Below, piece after piece: positions 42,621 to 51,191 of a stretch of DNA of 64,000 nt (positions within the stretch are counted from its first letter, which is position 1; every line of letters starts with the position of its first letter). Position numbers and translations under genes: made by a program. The notes below the pieces were generated by a model. That model worked only from the letters and a program-made list of their open reading frames with translations. It did not search any database and was not told the origin of the DNA. Source of the stretch: RGIG4608 sp045651165 (GTDB lineage Bacteria > Bacillota > Clostridia > Oscillospirales > CAG-272); contig JAZRRX010000037.1 of assembly GCA_045651165.1 (NCBI GenBank), positions 1 through 64,000 of the forward strand, in the 5' to 3' direction.

Positions 42621-42649
42621 ATTATAACACAAACTTTTATGCTTGTCAA
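42621..42649 (-). promoter_or_regulatory. coaX promoter
   Basis: TTGACA (42644-42649), 17-base spacer ending TGTGT, TATAAT (42621-42626). Confidence 0.8.
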
Positions 42650-42703
42650 TGATTTTGAGATAAAATAAAATGCCACAAATAAGCAGTGAATACTTCAAAT
42701 TTT

Positions 42704-43038
42704 GATTTGTCGGGGGAGTAACAATCCTGCCCTCTGTCGTTTTGCTCCGCTTTTTCAAAAGCGGAAGCCCGCACGGCTTGAGTGCAAAAAAACGGCATTT
42801 TCTTTTTGCTAAGCTTTTTCTTTTGGGCCTTTTGTTTCAAAAGAAAAAGCGAGTAAGGATTTAGTAATCAGTAATCGTTAGCCGCTTTTCTTTGCAAGTA
42901 TAAGCGCAAAGAAAAGCTACAAAAGAAACGCTGAATACAGGGCTACGCGCCCCGTACCCGCGCCACTGTGCGTGGAGCACCACCTTTGAAAAGGTGGACG
43001 AAACAATCCAAAAGCAGATTGTTACTCCTCCATAAATC
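42704..43038. mobile_element. 335-bp MITE-like element with inverted ends and five hairpins
   Basis: The ends are inverted: GGAGTAACAATC (42715-42726) matches GATTGTTACTCC (43017-43028) exactly and the match continues imperfectly to GATTTGT / ATAAATC. Inside are perfect stems: TCCGCTTTT/AAAAGCGGA (42746-42765), a 13-base pair (42813-42825 with 42838-42850), a 12-base pair (42884-42895 with 42906-42917) and CCACCTTT/AAAGGTGG (42980-42997). No credible gene lies inside. It fills the gap between coaX and the FAD oxidoreductase. It may be a non-autonomous transposable element or a structured RNA. Confidence 0.65.
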
Positions 43039-43054
43039 CCAATTTATATAAACT

Positions 43055-43080
43055 AAAAAGCACTCTTTCGAGTGCTTTTT
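43055..43080 (-). terminator. Terminator after the FAD oxidoreductase
   Basis: AAAAAGCACTC / GAGTGCTTTTT stem with TTTC loop. Confidence 0.85.
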
Positions 43081-43089
43081 AATATTGAA

Positions 43090-44688
43090 TTAATCAATCT
43101 TAAATTTGTCAAGCAAAGCAAGTGCAGAGAGAACACCGTCATATGCGCTTGTTATGATTCCGCCTGCGTATCCTGCACCCTCACCCGAAGGATAGATATG
43201 TGGGTGAGCTAAAGCCTCTTTAGTTTGCTCATCACGGAGCATTCGAACGGGGGAAGTGGTTCTTGTTTCAGGACCTGTGAGTATTGCATCGGGACTATAA
43301 AAGCCTGGCATCCATTCATCAAAATCCCTAAAAGATTCTGTAAGTGAATTTGTGATATATTCGGGCATATATTCTCTTGGAGAGAGGGGAAGTGTGCCGA
43401 TTGGGTAAGATGGTTTGACGGTAAGATTTTTGCCATCAGGTATTTTGTTTTCTGCAATATCACTCATTTTTGATATGGGGGCGTGATAATTTCTGCCGGA
43501 AATATTGAATGCTTTTTGCTCAATGGCACGTTGAAATTCAATTCCCGCAAGCGCATCATCCGTGCCAAAATCTTCGGGTGTAACAGATACCAATAGTGCA
43601 CAGTTTGAGTTGTCTGCGTTTCTATCAAACACACTCATTCCGTTAGTTACAATGCCACATTCTTCACTTGTGGCAGGAACAACAGTGCCACCCGGACACA
43701 TGCAAAAACTATATACGCTTCGTCCATTTTTCAAATGAGTTACGAGGTGATATGTTGCCGTTTCAAGTGAACTATCATGATTTTTGCCATAAACCAAATC
43801 ATTTATATATTCGCGTGGATGCTCAATTCTCATACCAACACCAAATCCCTTGGGTATCATTGAAAAACCACGATTATAAAGGGCGCTTATTGTGTCCCTT
43901 GCGCTGTGTCCGATTGCCAAAATAACATCGGTGCAGGGTAGGATATTCTCACTATTATTTTTAATATATTTAACGGCTGTTAACTTATCACCCGAATATA
44001 CAAATTCGGTGAATTTTGCGCCAAAAATGAATTTTCCACCATGATTTATTATCTTTTGACGAATGTTCTTGACAATCATGCCGAGCTTGTCCGTGCCGAG
44101 ATGAGCAGTGGTAGAATACGAAATATCGGCGGTAGCGCCGGCACAGATAAATTCGTCAAGTATCTTTTGTTTGCAGGCATTTTTTGAGCCGACCTTTAAT
44201 TTGCCATCAGAATATGTACCTGCTCCTCCCTCACCAAATTGCACGTTGCATTCGGGATTGAGAATACCAAATTTCACAAATTTCTCAACTTCTTTTTCGC
44301 GCTCGTCTATGGACAATCCACGCTCAAGTACAATGGGACGAGCTCCAGCCTCTGCCAAAATGAGTGCAGCAAACAGTCCACAAGGACCTGCACCTATAAC
44401 AATGGGTGAGAGGTTTTGAGTATTATATTTTTTGTATTTAAACTCAAGAGAGGGGACTTCAACTGCAACTTTTTTGCGAAGCTTGAATTTTTCTTCAAGC
44501 TCACTATCAAAGCAAACGCCGATTGCCGCCTTATAACAAATATCACTTTTGTTTGAAAGGTCAAGGGCAAGTTTTAGTATTTCAAAGTGCTTTATATCTT
44601 CTTTTGTTATGGGAAAAACAGAACAAATTTTAGTTTTTATGTCATTTTCGGTATATTTTAATGGTAATTTGATATCTATTCTTAACAT
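43090..44688 (-). CDS. FAD-dependent oxidoreductase (uncharacterised YhiN/COG2509-like)
   Basis: A 532-residue flavoprotein. After an N-terminal 90-residue domain comes the dinucleotide-binding PIVIGAGPCGLFAALILAEAG (about 94-114) with LERG ending the fold. Other blocks are NVQFGEGGAGTYSDGKL, GHSARDT and the C-terminal PSGEGAGYAGGIITSAYDG. These match the conserved 'NAD(FAD)-utilising dehydrogenase' family in Clostridia, whose reaction is not established. Start moved to 44688 because CGAAAGGAGG precedes that ATG. Confidence 0.88.
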   Translation of the reverse strand: MLRIDIKLPLKYTENDIKTKICSVFPITKEDIKHFEILKLALDLSNKSDICYKAAIGVCFDSELEEKFKLRKKVAVEVPSLEFKYKKYNTQNLSPIVIGAGPCGLFAALILAEAGARPIVLERGLSIDEREKEVEKFVKFGILNPECNVQFGEGGAGTYSDGKLKVGSKNACKQKILDEFICAGATADISYSTTAHLGTDKLGMIVKNIRQKIINHGGKFIFGAKFTEFVYSGDKLTAVKYIKNNSENILPCTDVILAIGHSARDTISALYNRGFSMIPKGFGVGMRIEHPREYINDLVYGKNHDSSLETATYHLVTHLKNGRSVYSFCMCPGGTVVPATSEECGIVTNGMSVFDRNADNSNCALLVSVTPEDFGTDDALAGIEFQRAIEQKAFNISGRNYHAPISKMSDIAENKIPDGKNLTVKPSYPIGTLPLSPREYMPEYITNSLTESFRDFDEWMPGFYSPDAILTGPETRTTSPVRMLRDEQTKEALAHPHIYPSGEGAGYAGGIITSAYDGVLSALALLDKFKID

Positions 44689-44786
44689 ATTTGCCCTCCT
44701 TTCGTATATATGTAATAATATTATACCATAAAACTTGTATAAATGAAACAAAAAAATAAATAATTAATAAAAATTTTTAAAACCCC

Positions 44787-44815
44787 TTGATTTTTAAAAT
44801 TAATAGTGTTAAAAT
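44787..44815 (+). promoter_or_regulatory. Promoter of the surface M3-like peptidase
   Basis: TTGATT (44787-44792), 17-base spacer, TAAAAT (44810-44815). Confidence 0.6.
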
Positions 44816-44879
44816 TATATAAAAGTTTTATGAAACCTTTTATTTTATTGGGATTTTTGATGATTGAGGAGGCAAAATT

Positions 44880-46673
44880 ATGAAATCAAAATCTAAAATT
44901 TTAGTGCTAATTGCGGTTGCAATAGTTTTAGTTGCTGCAATTGTTGGCGTTTCACTTTTTGTGTCAAACAAGGGTGGAGATGAGCCTAATCCAACAACTA
45001 CCACAACAACTACAACCACAACGACAACAACTACTGCAACGACAACTACCACCACAACAACTACTACAACTACGGGTAAACCCGCTCCTGAAACACCTAA
45101 ATTTTCAAGAACTGAAAGCTCAACAACTAAAGCTGAAATTCTTGCAAGATATACTGCTACTCCTGAAGAATTTGAATCAGTAATGGCAATGCTTGACAGA
45201 ATGCTTGAAGGTGCTTTGGCAGATCCCGAAGGCAACGATCCTACAGTTGGCAAGTTGACTTATGAAGAAGTAGAAGCTATTTACGAAGAATTCGAAGATG
45301 CGTTCTATCACCTCGCTGAACAGAGAACTATTGCAACTCTTGTTTATTATTGCGATACAAGTGATGAAGAGGCATCAACACGTTATCTTGATACTCAAGA
45401 TTTGTTCTTGGATCTTAATGACAAATACAATATTGTTTGCAGAGATATGTATCTTAACTCTCCATATTCTGCACAGCTCTTTGAGGACTGGACAGAAGAA
45501 GAAATTCAAGCGCTTCTTGACTATGACCCCGAGATTATGGCGCTTAGAAAAGAAATAGAAGCTATTCAGGTTGAAGTTGATAATCTTAATGAAAAAGACG
45601 ACGATTATAACGACAAGAGCGCGGCTTACTACGTTCAGATAATCACAAAGAACAATCAGTTGGCAGCTCTTTATGGCTATGATAACTATTATGATTATGC
45701 TACTAAAAACGTTTATAGCAGAGATTATGAGGCAGAAGACCTTTTGGCTTTCCGTGAATATGTTATTCAATATGTAGTTCCCAATTATTCTGCTATATAC
45801 AACAATTTCATGAACTATAAGAAATTGACTGAATGGAAAAAGAATCAGTTCCTTAATTTCGCTACTGCAGAGTTTGACAGTATGAATAAGAATTATCTTA
45901 TTATGTATCTCGATTCTCTTGAGGGTACAATGGGTGATAGCATGCGTGATGTATTTGAGAGCAAGAACTGTATCTTCTCAAATATCGGAACATCTCATCC
46001 CACTGCATTCTGCACATATCTTTATGAAACTGAAACCCCATTCTGCTTGTTTGGTAGCTCCGGACAGACATCGACAACAATAGTTCACGAAATCGGACAC
46101 TATTACGCAAGTCTTGTTAATAATGACCTTGAAAACTATGACCTTTTGGAAGTACATTCTCAGGCGAATGAATACTTGTTCCTCAACCATGCCAAGAGTT
46201 CTCTTAACGCAGATGCTTATGAGTGCATCAGAGCATATCAGCTTGTAAACGCATGTTATGTAATGATTATGGCAACTATTATCGACGAGTTTGAACAAAC
46301 GGTTTATACTCTTGACAGCGTTGAAAACTATACATCTGCAGATTTTGATGAAATTATGACCAATATTTGTGAAAAATATGGTGGTGTTGATTGGATCTCT
46401 TCAAAGCTTGCTGATCCTTACAATTACTGGAGACAGGTTGCTATCAGCAATCCCGTTTACTACATCAGCTATGCTGTTTCTGCAGTAGCAGCAACAGAAA
46501 TCTTCTATATTGCTGAAGAAGTAGGTCAGGCAGAGGCGTATGAACATTACACCATTCTTGTTGAGGGTGTTACACCCGAAGATGGTTTTGTTGGTGCTCT
46601 TACAAAGGCAGGTCTTGGATCTCCATTTGAAGAGGAAACATACGAAAAAATCCATGCAACATTGACAAGATAA
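44880..46673 (+). CDS. Membrane-anchored M3-like zinc metallopeptidase with poly-Thr linker
   Basis: A 597-residue protein. A non-cleaved-looking N-terminal helix (7-28) and a stretch of about 27 threonines broken by one alanine (39-65) precede a helical peptidase domain. The zinc site is HEIGH at 403-407 with a glutamate 26 residues later (LLEVHSQ), the spacing of M3 oligoendopeptidases. The Thr stretch is coded by mixed ACA/ACT/ACC/ACG codons, so protein-level selection rather than simple slippage keeps it. It acts outside the cell, perhaps on short peptides. GAGGAGG precedes the ATG. Confidence 0.85.
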   Translation: MKSKSKILVLIAVAIVLVAAIVGVSLFVSNKGGDEPNPTTTTTTTTTTTTTTATTTTTTTTTTTTGKPAPETPKFSRTESSTTKAEILARYTATPEEFESVMAMLDRMLEGALADPEGNDPTVGKLTYEEVEAIYEEFEDAFYHLAEQRTIATLVYYCDTSDEEASTRYLDTQDLFLDLNDKYNIVCRDMYLNSPYSAQLFEDWTEEEIQALLDYDPEIMALRKEIEAIQVEVDNLNEKDDDYNDKSAAYYVQIITKNNQLAALYGYDNYYDYATKNVYSRDYEAEDLLAFREYVIQYVVPNYSAIYNNFMNYKKLTEWKKNQFLNFATAEFDSMNKNYLIMYLDSLEGTMGDSMRDVFESKNCIFSNIGTSHPTAFCTYLYETETPFCLFGSSGQTSTTIVHEIGHYYASLVNNDLENYDLLEVHSQANEYLFLNHAKSSLNADAYECIRAYQLVNACYVMIMATIIDEFEQTVYTLDSVENYTSADFDEIMTNICEKYGGVDWISSKLADPYNYWRQVAISNPVYYISYAVSAVAATEIFYIAEEVGQAEAYEHYTILVEGVTPEDGFVGALTKAGLGSPFEEETYEKIHATLTR

Positions 46674-46689
46674 TTTAACAATACAAATA

Positions 46690-46725
46690 AAATCCCCACT
46701 CCAAACGGAGTGGGGATTGTTTTTT
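46690..46725. terminator. Bidirectional terminator
   Basis: AATCCCCACTCC / GGAGTGGGGATT stem with AAAC loop and T tract, between convergent genes. Confidence 0.85.
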
Positions 46726-47344
46726 ATCTTATAAAACTTGTTCTTTCTGGTTTTTCTCTTTCGGGGAGTCCGAATTTTTCTTTGCCAAGTTCTATGCTTT
46801 TCATAAGAAATATCATGTTGTTGGCAAGTGTGCGCATTGTTTGAAGGCCTTCAAGGTCTTGCGCGGCTTCTCCCTGTGCGCCACCGTGGACACTGTTCCA
46901 ATATTGGCTTGAGGCAAGTGGCATTCCACTGTAAGTAAAATATTTATTCAACTGATCAAATGTTGCGGATGCACCACCTCGTCTTGCGACTGCAACTGAT
47001 GCGCCAACCTTCATTCGCTTGTCAAAGGTTGTGCTATAAAACAATCTGTCAAGACACGCGATGAGCGTAGAATTTGCGTTTGCATAATATACGGGGGAGG
47101 CAATGACCATTCCATCACATTCTTTAAAGCGAGGCGCAAGCTCGTTTACAATATCGTCAATAACACATTTTTCTTTGCCGCTATGGCATGCACCGCAAGC
47201 CATGCAACCTCGAATATTCATGTTGCCAATTTGAATGTAATCAACTTCAATATTGTTTGCGTTAAATATTTCTGTCATCTGTGCCAAAGCCAATGACGTG
47301 TTTCCGTTAACTCTTGGACTGCCATTTATTATAAGAACTTTCAT
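46724..47344 (-). CDS. Flavodoxin family NAD(P)H/FMN oxidoreductase
   Basis: A 206-residue flavodoxin-fold protein: INGSPRVNGNTSLAL (5-19) binds the FMN phosphate, and SPVYYANANSTLIACLDRLFY is the second block. A CMACGACHSGKEKCVIDD segment with four cysteines (48-62) is typical of iron-sulfur flavoproteins and related 'multimeric flavodoxins'. Last gene of the ZIP / YitT-hydrolase / flavodoxin operon, 9 bases after the fusion gene. Its electron partner is unknown. Confidence 0.85.
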   Translation of the reverse strand: MKVLIINGSPRVNGNTSLALAQMTEIFNANNIEVDYIQIGNMNIRGCMACGACHSGKEKCVIDDIVNELAPRFKECDGMVIASPVYYANANSTLIACLDRLFYSTTFDKRMKVGASVAVARRGGASATFDQLNKYFTYSGMPLASSQYWNSVHGGAQGEAAQDLEGLQTMRTLANNMIFLMKSIELGKEKFGLPEREKPERTSFIR

Positions 47345-47353
47345 AAATCACCT

Positions 47354-48718
47354 TTAGTTAAGAATAAAAGTAGTAATTTGTTCAGCAGTTTGGTTTATTT
47401 GCTCTGCATTAGATATGGTTGCTTGACCATCTTTTTTCTGCTCACCATACATTCCGAAATATGAGTGATTACCACCAGCTATTTCATAATGGCAACCATC
47501 GGGAAGATTATCTTTGTATTTGTTGTATTTGTTTTGATTAAGCACACCATCTTTGCTTCCGTAGATTGAAATAACTTCAAAATCGGAAATATCGGTAATC
47601 GAATATGCGCCAAGAAGAACAACACCCTTAAATATATCGTCGTGTAGAGAAGCGCAGGATGCCGCCATAGCGCCACCGAGTGAATGTCCACCAATGTACC
47701 AATCTGTAATTTCCGGGAAAAGCTTTGTTGCATTAACGCCTTTGTTTATACCAAAGATAGCAAGGTTTTGTGGCATTTTGATTACAATACACACAATTCC
47801 TTCCTGCGCGCACTTTTTCAAAAGTGGCTCGTAAGAAGTATATTCAACCTGACCACCGGGATAGAACACCAATCCCGCTTTTATTTTACTTTCGTCTGTG
47901 GGACGATAAGCAATTATGCCATCTTCAAATTCTTGTTTTTCGACATTTTCAATATATTCGGTGTTATACGCATATATTTTCTCTGTGTCTGCTTTGTAAA
48001 CATTATTAAGGAATATTACTGAAACAGTGAAAAGTGTAATCAACACAAGACCTGTGATGACAATCAATATCCACTTACCTTTTTTCTTGGACACGTTACG
48101 TTTAATGTCGCTTTTTCTGGGGGCAGTTACGATATAGTCCATAATGGGCGTTGTGAGTGTCATCAATATCAAGGAGTAAATTACTGATTCGATATCGGTA
48201 ATAGGGAGGAAGAGAAGTATGATAACGAAATCTTTTATAAAGTGAATCCAACCGAAGTCCAAATCACCTTTTTTAGAAATTGCCATGGAAAGAACGTGTT
48301 CACCATTGGGTGCACTTCCGTATCTAAGCATCAAGCCCGTACCAACTTCAATAAAAATCATACCCAAAAGAGTTGCCAAAAGTATGTAGTTTCCTAAATT
48401 CAAACGCAAGGGTTCGAAAATCGCAACGAAGAGTGAATAGGTAAGAGTACCAACCCCCATGTTAAGAATGAACTTTGCGTCCATCAAACGCCATGCAAGA
48501 AGATAACAGAAGGCATTAATCAAAAGAGAAGAAAACCAAATTTCAATTTTTCCATCTGTAAAATGCTCAATAAGACGAGCAAGACCGATGATACCACCGT
48601 CGGCAGCTCCGCTGTCAACGTGAATTGAAGTACCAAAGGCAACTATAGCAGAACCTAAAATGGTAAAAAACAGGTTCAAAAAGTTCATATTGGCAAATAA
48701 TCGTTTAAGAGTTCTCAT
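47354..48718 (-). CDS. Fusion of a YitT-like membrane domain with an alpha/beta hydrolase
   Basis: A 454-residue two-part protein. Residues 1-200 are a YitT/DUF161-like membrane domain (LGSAIVAFGTSIHVDSGAADGGIIGLARL, then several helices). A further helix (215-237) leads to an alpha/beta-hydrolase domain with an oxyanion strand GLVFYPGGQV, nucleophile GHSLGG (Ser346), acid GSKDG (Asp390) and His418 in GGNHSYFG. The usual DUF2179 tail of YitT is replaced by the hydrolase. The reading frame is continuous. The active site is predicted to be extracytoplasmic. Middle gene of an operon with a ZIP transporter and a flavodoxin. Confidence 0.82.
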   Translation of the reverse strand: MRTLKRLFANMNFLNLFFTILGSAIVAFGTSIHVDSGAADGGIIGLARLIEHFTDGKIEIWFSSLLINAFCYLLAWRLMDAKFILNMGVGTLTYSLFVAIFEPLRLNLGNYILLATLLGMIFIEVGTGLMLRYGSAPNGEHVLSMAISKKGDLDFGWIHFIKDFVIILLFLPITDIESVIYSLILMTLTTPIMDYIVTAPRKSDIKRNVSKKKGKWILIVITGLVLITLFTVSVIFLNNVYKADTEKIYAYNTEYIENVEKQEFEDGIIAYRPTDESKIKAGLVFYPGGQVEYTSYEPLLKKCAQEGIVCIVIKMPQNLAIFGINKGVNATKLFPEITDWYIGGHSLGGAMAASCASLHDDIFKGVVLLGAYSITDISDFEVISIYGSKDGVLNQNKYNKYKDNLPDGCHYEIAGGNHSYFGMYGEQKKDGQATISNAEQINQTAEQITTFILN

Positions 48719-48742
48719 TTATTTTATACCTCTCTGTCTTTT

Positions 48743-49495
48743 TTATCCAAGTAAAACGTCTGAAATAAGCATTATGCAAAATCCAACTAAAAGGGCATAG
48801 GTTGCACCACGCTCATTTCCGTGTGAGTGAGTTTCGGGAATCATTTCATCGCTTATAACATACAGCATTGTTCCGCCTGCAAATGCAAGTGAGAAGGGAA
48901 GAATAACTTGTGCTACGCTAACAGCGAAGAATCCTATCATTGTACCAACGACTTCAATAAGTCCTGTTGCTGCTGCACAGATGAATGTCTTTTTGGGAGT
49001 GATACCACTTGCGAGCATTGGAGCGATAATAACCATACCTTCGGGAATGTTTTGAAGAGCAATGCCGCCTGCTATAAGCAATGCCTGCGTTTCGTTGCCT
49101 GAACCAAAACCAACTCCTGCCGCAATTCCTTCGGGCAAGTTGTGTATGGCAATCGCGGTAACGAATAACAAAACCTTGCTAATATTGGCATTGTTATGTG
49201 CTTCGGTATCTGCGCCCACGAGCTTGTGCAAATGGGGGACGAGTTTATCCACAAGGTTTAAGCATAATGCACCTGTGAATATACCGACAACTGTAACGAT
49301 GATTCCAAATTTATCTCCGTATTCAAGAGATGGCAGAATCAATCCCAACACTGCCGCTGCCAACATGACGCCTGCAGCAAATCCGAGTGTTATATCGGTG
49401 AATTTGTGTGATATTTTTTTGAATGCGAAGCCGAGAAGAGCGCCAATAACAGTTGCCCCACCAACTCCGAGTGCAGTTAGCAATACTAAATTCAT
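48743..49495 (-). CDS. ZIP family metal transporter
   Basis: A 250-residue ZIP protein with about eight membrane helices. The metal site is formed by HNLPEGIAAGVGFG (about 131-144) and NIPEGMVI (about 161-168). Imports zinc or another divalent metal. The start at 49495 follows CGGAGA; a longer in-frame ATG at 49567 falls in the promoter. First gene of the operon. Confidence 0.92.
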   Translation of the reverse strand: MNLVLLTALGVGGATVIGALLGFAFKKISHKFTDITLGFAAGVMLAAAVLGLILPSLEYGDKFGIIVTVVGIFTGALCLNLVDKLVPHLHKLVGADTEAHNNANISKVLLFVTAIAIHNLPEGIAAGVGFGSGNETQALLIAGGIALQNIPEGMVIIAPMLASGITPKKTFICAAATGLIEVVGTMIGFFAVSVAQVILPFSLAFAGGTMLYVISDEMIPETHSHGNERGATYALLVGFCIMLISDVLLG

Positions 49496-49538
49496 AAAAT
49501 ATATCTCCGAAAGTAACTTTACACAATTATACATAATA

Positions 49539-49567
49539 ATTATAGCACACTTTTTCTGCTTTTTCAA
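49539..49567 (-). promoter_or_regulatory. Promoter of the ZIP operon
   Basis: TTGAAA (49562-49567), 17-base spacer ending GTGTGC, TATAAT (49539-49544). Confidence 0.75.
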
Positions 49568-49631
49568 TAAGAAAATATTATATTATTAATTTTTTTGATT
49601 TACAAAGAATTAATATATTGTTCATTGTATG

Positions 49632-49660
49632 TTGACAAAACAATTTTGGTGTGTTACAAT
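49632..49660 (+). promoter_or_regulatory. Promoter of the GPH symporter
   Basis: TTGACA (49632-49637), 17-base spacer, TACAAT (49655-49660). Confidence 0.75.
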
Positions 49661-49719
49661 AACAAAGGGCTTCATTAAGAGGCTTTTTTATTAAAATACA
49701 ACTTTGGAGGCATCATCTT

Positions 49720-51123
49720 ATGGCAAAAAATCAAAAAACGCCCGGTGGTCTTACCAAGAAACATTGGTTTGGCTATATGTTCGGTGACTGGGGTGGATGC
49801 ATGACATTTACACTCATGGCAAGCATCTTCTCTATGTACTGCACTAACGTTTTGGGCATCAACCCCACAGTTATGGGTGTTCTTACAATTATTTGGACAA
49901 TTTGGGACGCTATTAATGACCCGATGATGGGTGCACTTATGGATAAGGCATTTGCTAAGAGTCAGAATAAGCGTGGAAAATTCCGTCCTTGGATTCTTCG
50001 TTCAACTCCCCTTCTTGCAATTACAGCTATAGCTCTTTGGACAGTACCTACATTCCTTGATGGTATTCCGCTTCTTGTTGCATTGTTCTCATTGAAGATT
50101 CTCTATGAGGGTTCTTATACAATGTTCAACATTCCCATGGGCTCTTTGCTTTCTGCAATGTCCACCAATGACTCGGAGCGTGCATCATTGTCATCTGCTC
50201 GTGGTGTTGGTTCTATGTTTGGTAATATGATTCCCGGTATGATAGGCCCTGTAGTTATCGGTATGTTTGGCGATACAAAGTCAACAGGTTATATGATTAC
50301 TGGCGTAATTATGGCAATTATCGGATTTGTAATTTGCTTGCTTCACTATGCACTCACTGAAGAGCGCACAGTAGTTGCTGCAGAAACAAAAGCAGAAGAT
50401 ATTAAGTTTACTGACATTTTCAATGTTGTTAAAAAGAATCGTCCTTTCTTGGCACTTTGTGTTCATGGCGTTTGTATCTGTACAATGCAATATCTTGTTC
50501 AGAACATTAGCATGTATATGTATTCTGCTGTATATCACGATGTTACTTATCAGACAATCGGTTCTGCATTGTCATCACCCTTTATGATTGGTTCTATGAT
50601 TGCAGTGCCTTTTATGTGTAAGAAACTCGGACTTGAAAAGCTTATTCGTTATTCGCTTCTTATAGGCGGTGGCATTTGCGGCGTTCTTTTCGCAATGCAT
50701 CTCTTTATGGAAGTAAATCCCCTTGTTCACGGCGTTATCCTTGGTATTGGTTCAGGTATGGCTATGGTATCTATTCAGATGCAGTGGGGACTTGTTGGTG
50801 AAGCTATCGACTATAATGAATATATCACAGGTAAGAGAACTGAGGGCTCTATTTACGGTACATTCAACCTCTCTCGTCGTATAGGTCAGACAGTGGGTCT
50901 CGGATTTAGTTTCTTCGCTCTTGACTGGATTGGATACAAACCCGAGCTTGTTACACAGAGCGCAGGTACAATTTTCGGCTTTAAGGCTCTTTGCGTATTG
51001 ACTCCTGCAATTTTCATCCTTGGTTCTTGGGCTGCATTCAAGTTCATTTGGAACATTACTCCTGAGGTTCGTGCAAAGATGTCAGAAAAAAAGACAACTT
51101 TGGCTGAAGAAAAGGCAGAATAA
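49720..51123 (+). CDS. GPH family sugar:cation symporter (MFS)
   Basis: A 467-residue transporter with 12 helices. GYMFGDWGGCMTFTLMA and DAINDPMMGALMDKAFAKSQNKRGKFRPW are the signature blocks of the glycoside-pentoside-hexuronide family (MelB/XynB type), which import glycosides with Na+ or H+. It precedes a type B carboxylesterase by 68 bases. That pairing suggests uptake and deacylation of an esterified sugar (inference). TTGGAGG precedes the ATG. Confidence 0.92.
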   Translation: MAKNQKTPGGLTKKHWFGYMFGDWGGCMTFTLMASIFSMYCTNVLGINPTVMGVLTIIWTIWDAINDPMMGALMDKAFAKSQNKRGKFRPWILRSTPLLAITAIALWTVPTFLDGIPLLVALFSLKILYEGSYTMFNIPMGSLLSAMSTNDSERASLSSARGVGSMFGNMIPGMIGPVVIGMFGDTKSTGYMITGVIMAIIGFVICLLHYALTEERTVVAAETKAEDIKFTDIFNVVKKNRPFLALCVHGVCICTMQYLVQNISMYMYSAVYHDVTYQTIGSALSSPFMIGSMIAVPFMCKKLGLEKLIRYSLLIGGGICGVLFAMHLFMEVNPLVHGVILGIGSGMAMVSIQMQWGLVGEAIDYNEYITGKRTEGSIYGTFNLSRRIGQTVGLGFSFFALDWIGYKPELVTQSAGTIFGFKALCVLTPAIFILGSWAAFKFIWNITPEVRAKMSEKKTTLAEEKAE

Positions 51124-51146
51124 TTATTTAACTTTTAAGAATTATA

Positions 51147-51179
51147 TCAAGTGGCACTGTTGAGTGCCACTTGAGTTTT
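51147..51179 (+). terminator. Intercistronic hairpin between GPH symporter and carboxylesterase
   Basis: Perfect 12-base-pair stem TCAAGTGGCACT / AGTGCCACTTGA with GTTG loop and a short GTTTT tail that abuts the next ribosome binding site. It may terminate partly or act as an mRNA processing or stability element. Confidence 0.65.
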
Positions 51180-51191
51180 AAGGAGATAATT

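Noticed and set aside
42646..42840. A 64-residue Lys-rich frame inside the 335-bp element
   Set aside because: Lies in hairpin DNA, has no start signal, and is explained by the A-rich stems.
45000..45073. ACA/ACT trinucleotide tract considered as a CRISPR or satellite repeat
   Set aside because: No spacer-repeat layout; it encodes the Thr linker in frame.
44840..45253. A 137-residue Val-rich minus-strand frame over the poly-Thr region
   Set aside because: Antisense of ACN repeats; no start signal; the plus-strand peptidase is clear.
51147..51179. Operator for a sugar regulator between the symporter and esterase
   Set aside because: The perfect stem followed by a T-rich tail is better explained as an intercistronic hairpin; no regulator gene is nearby.
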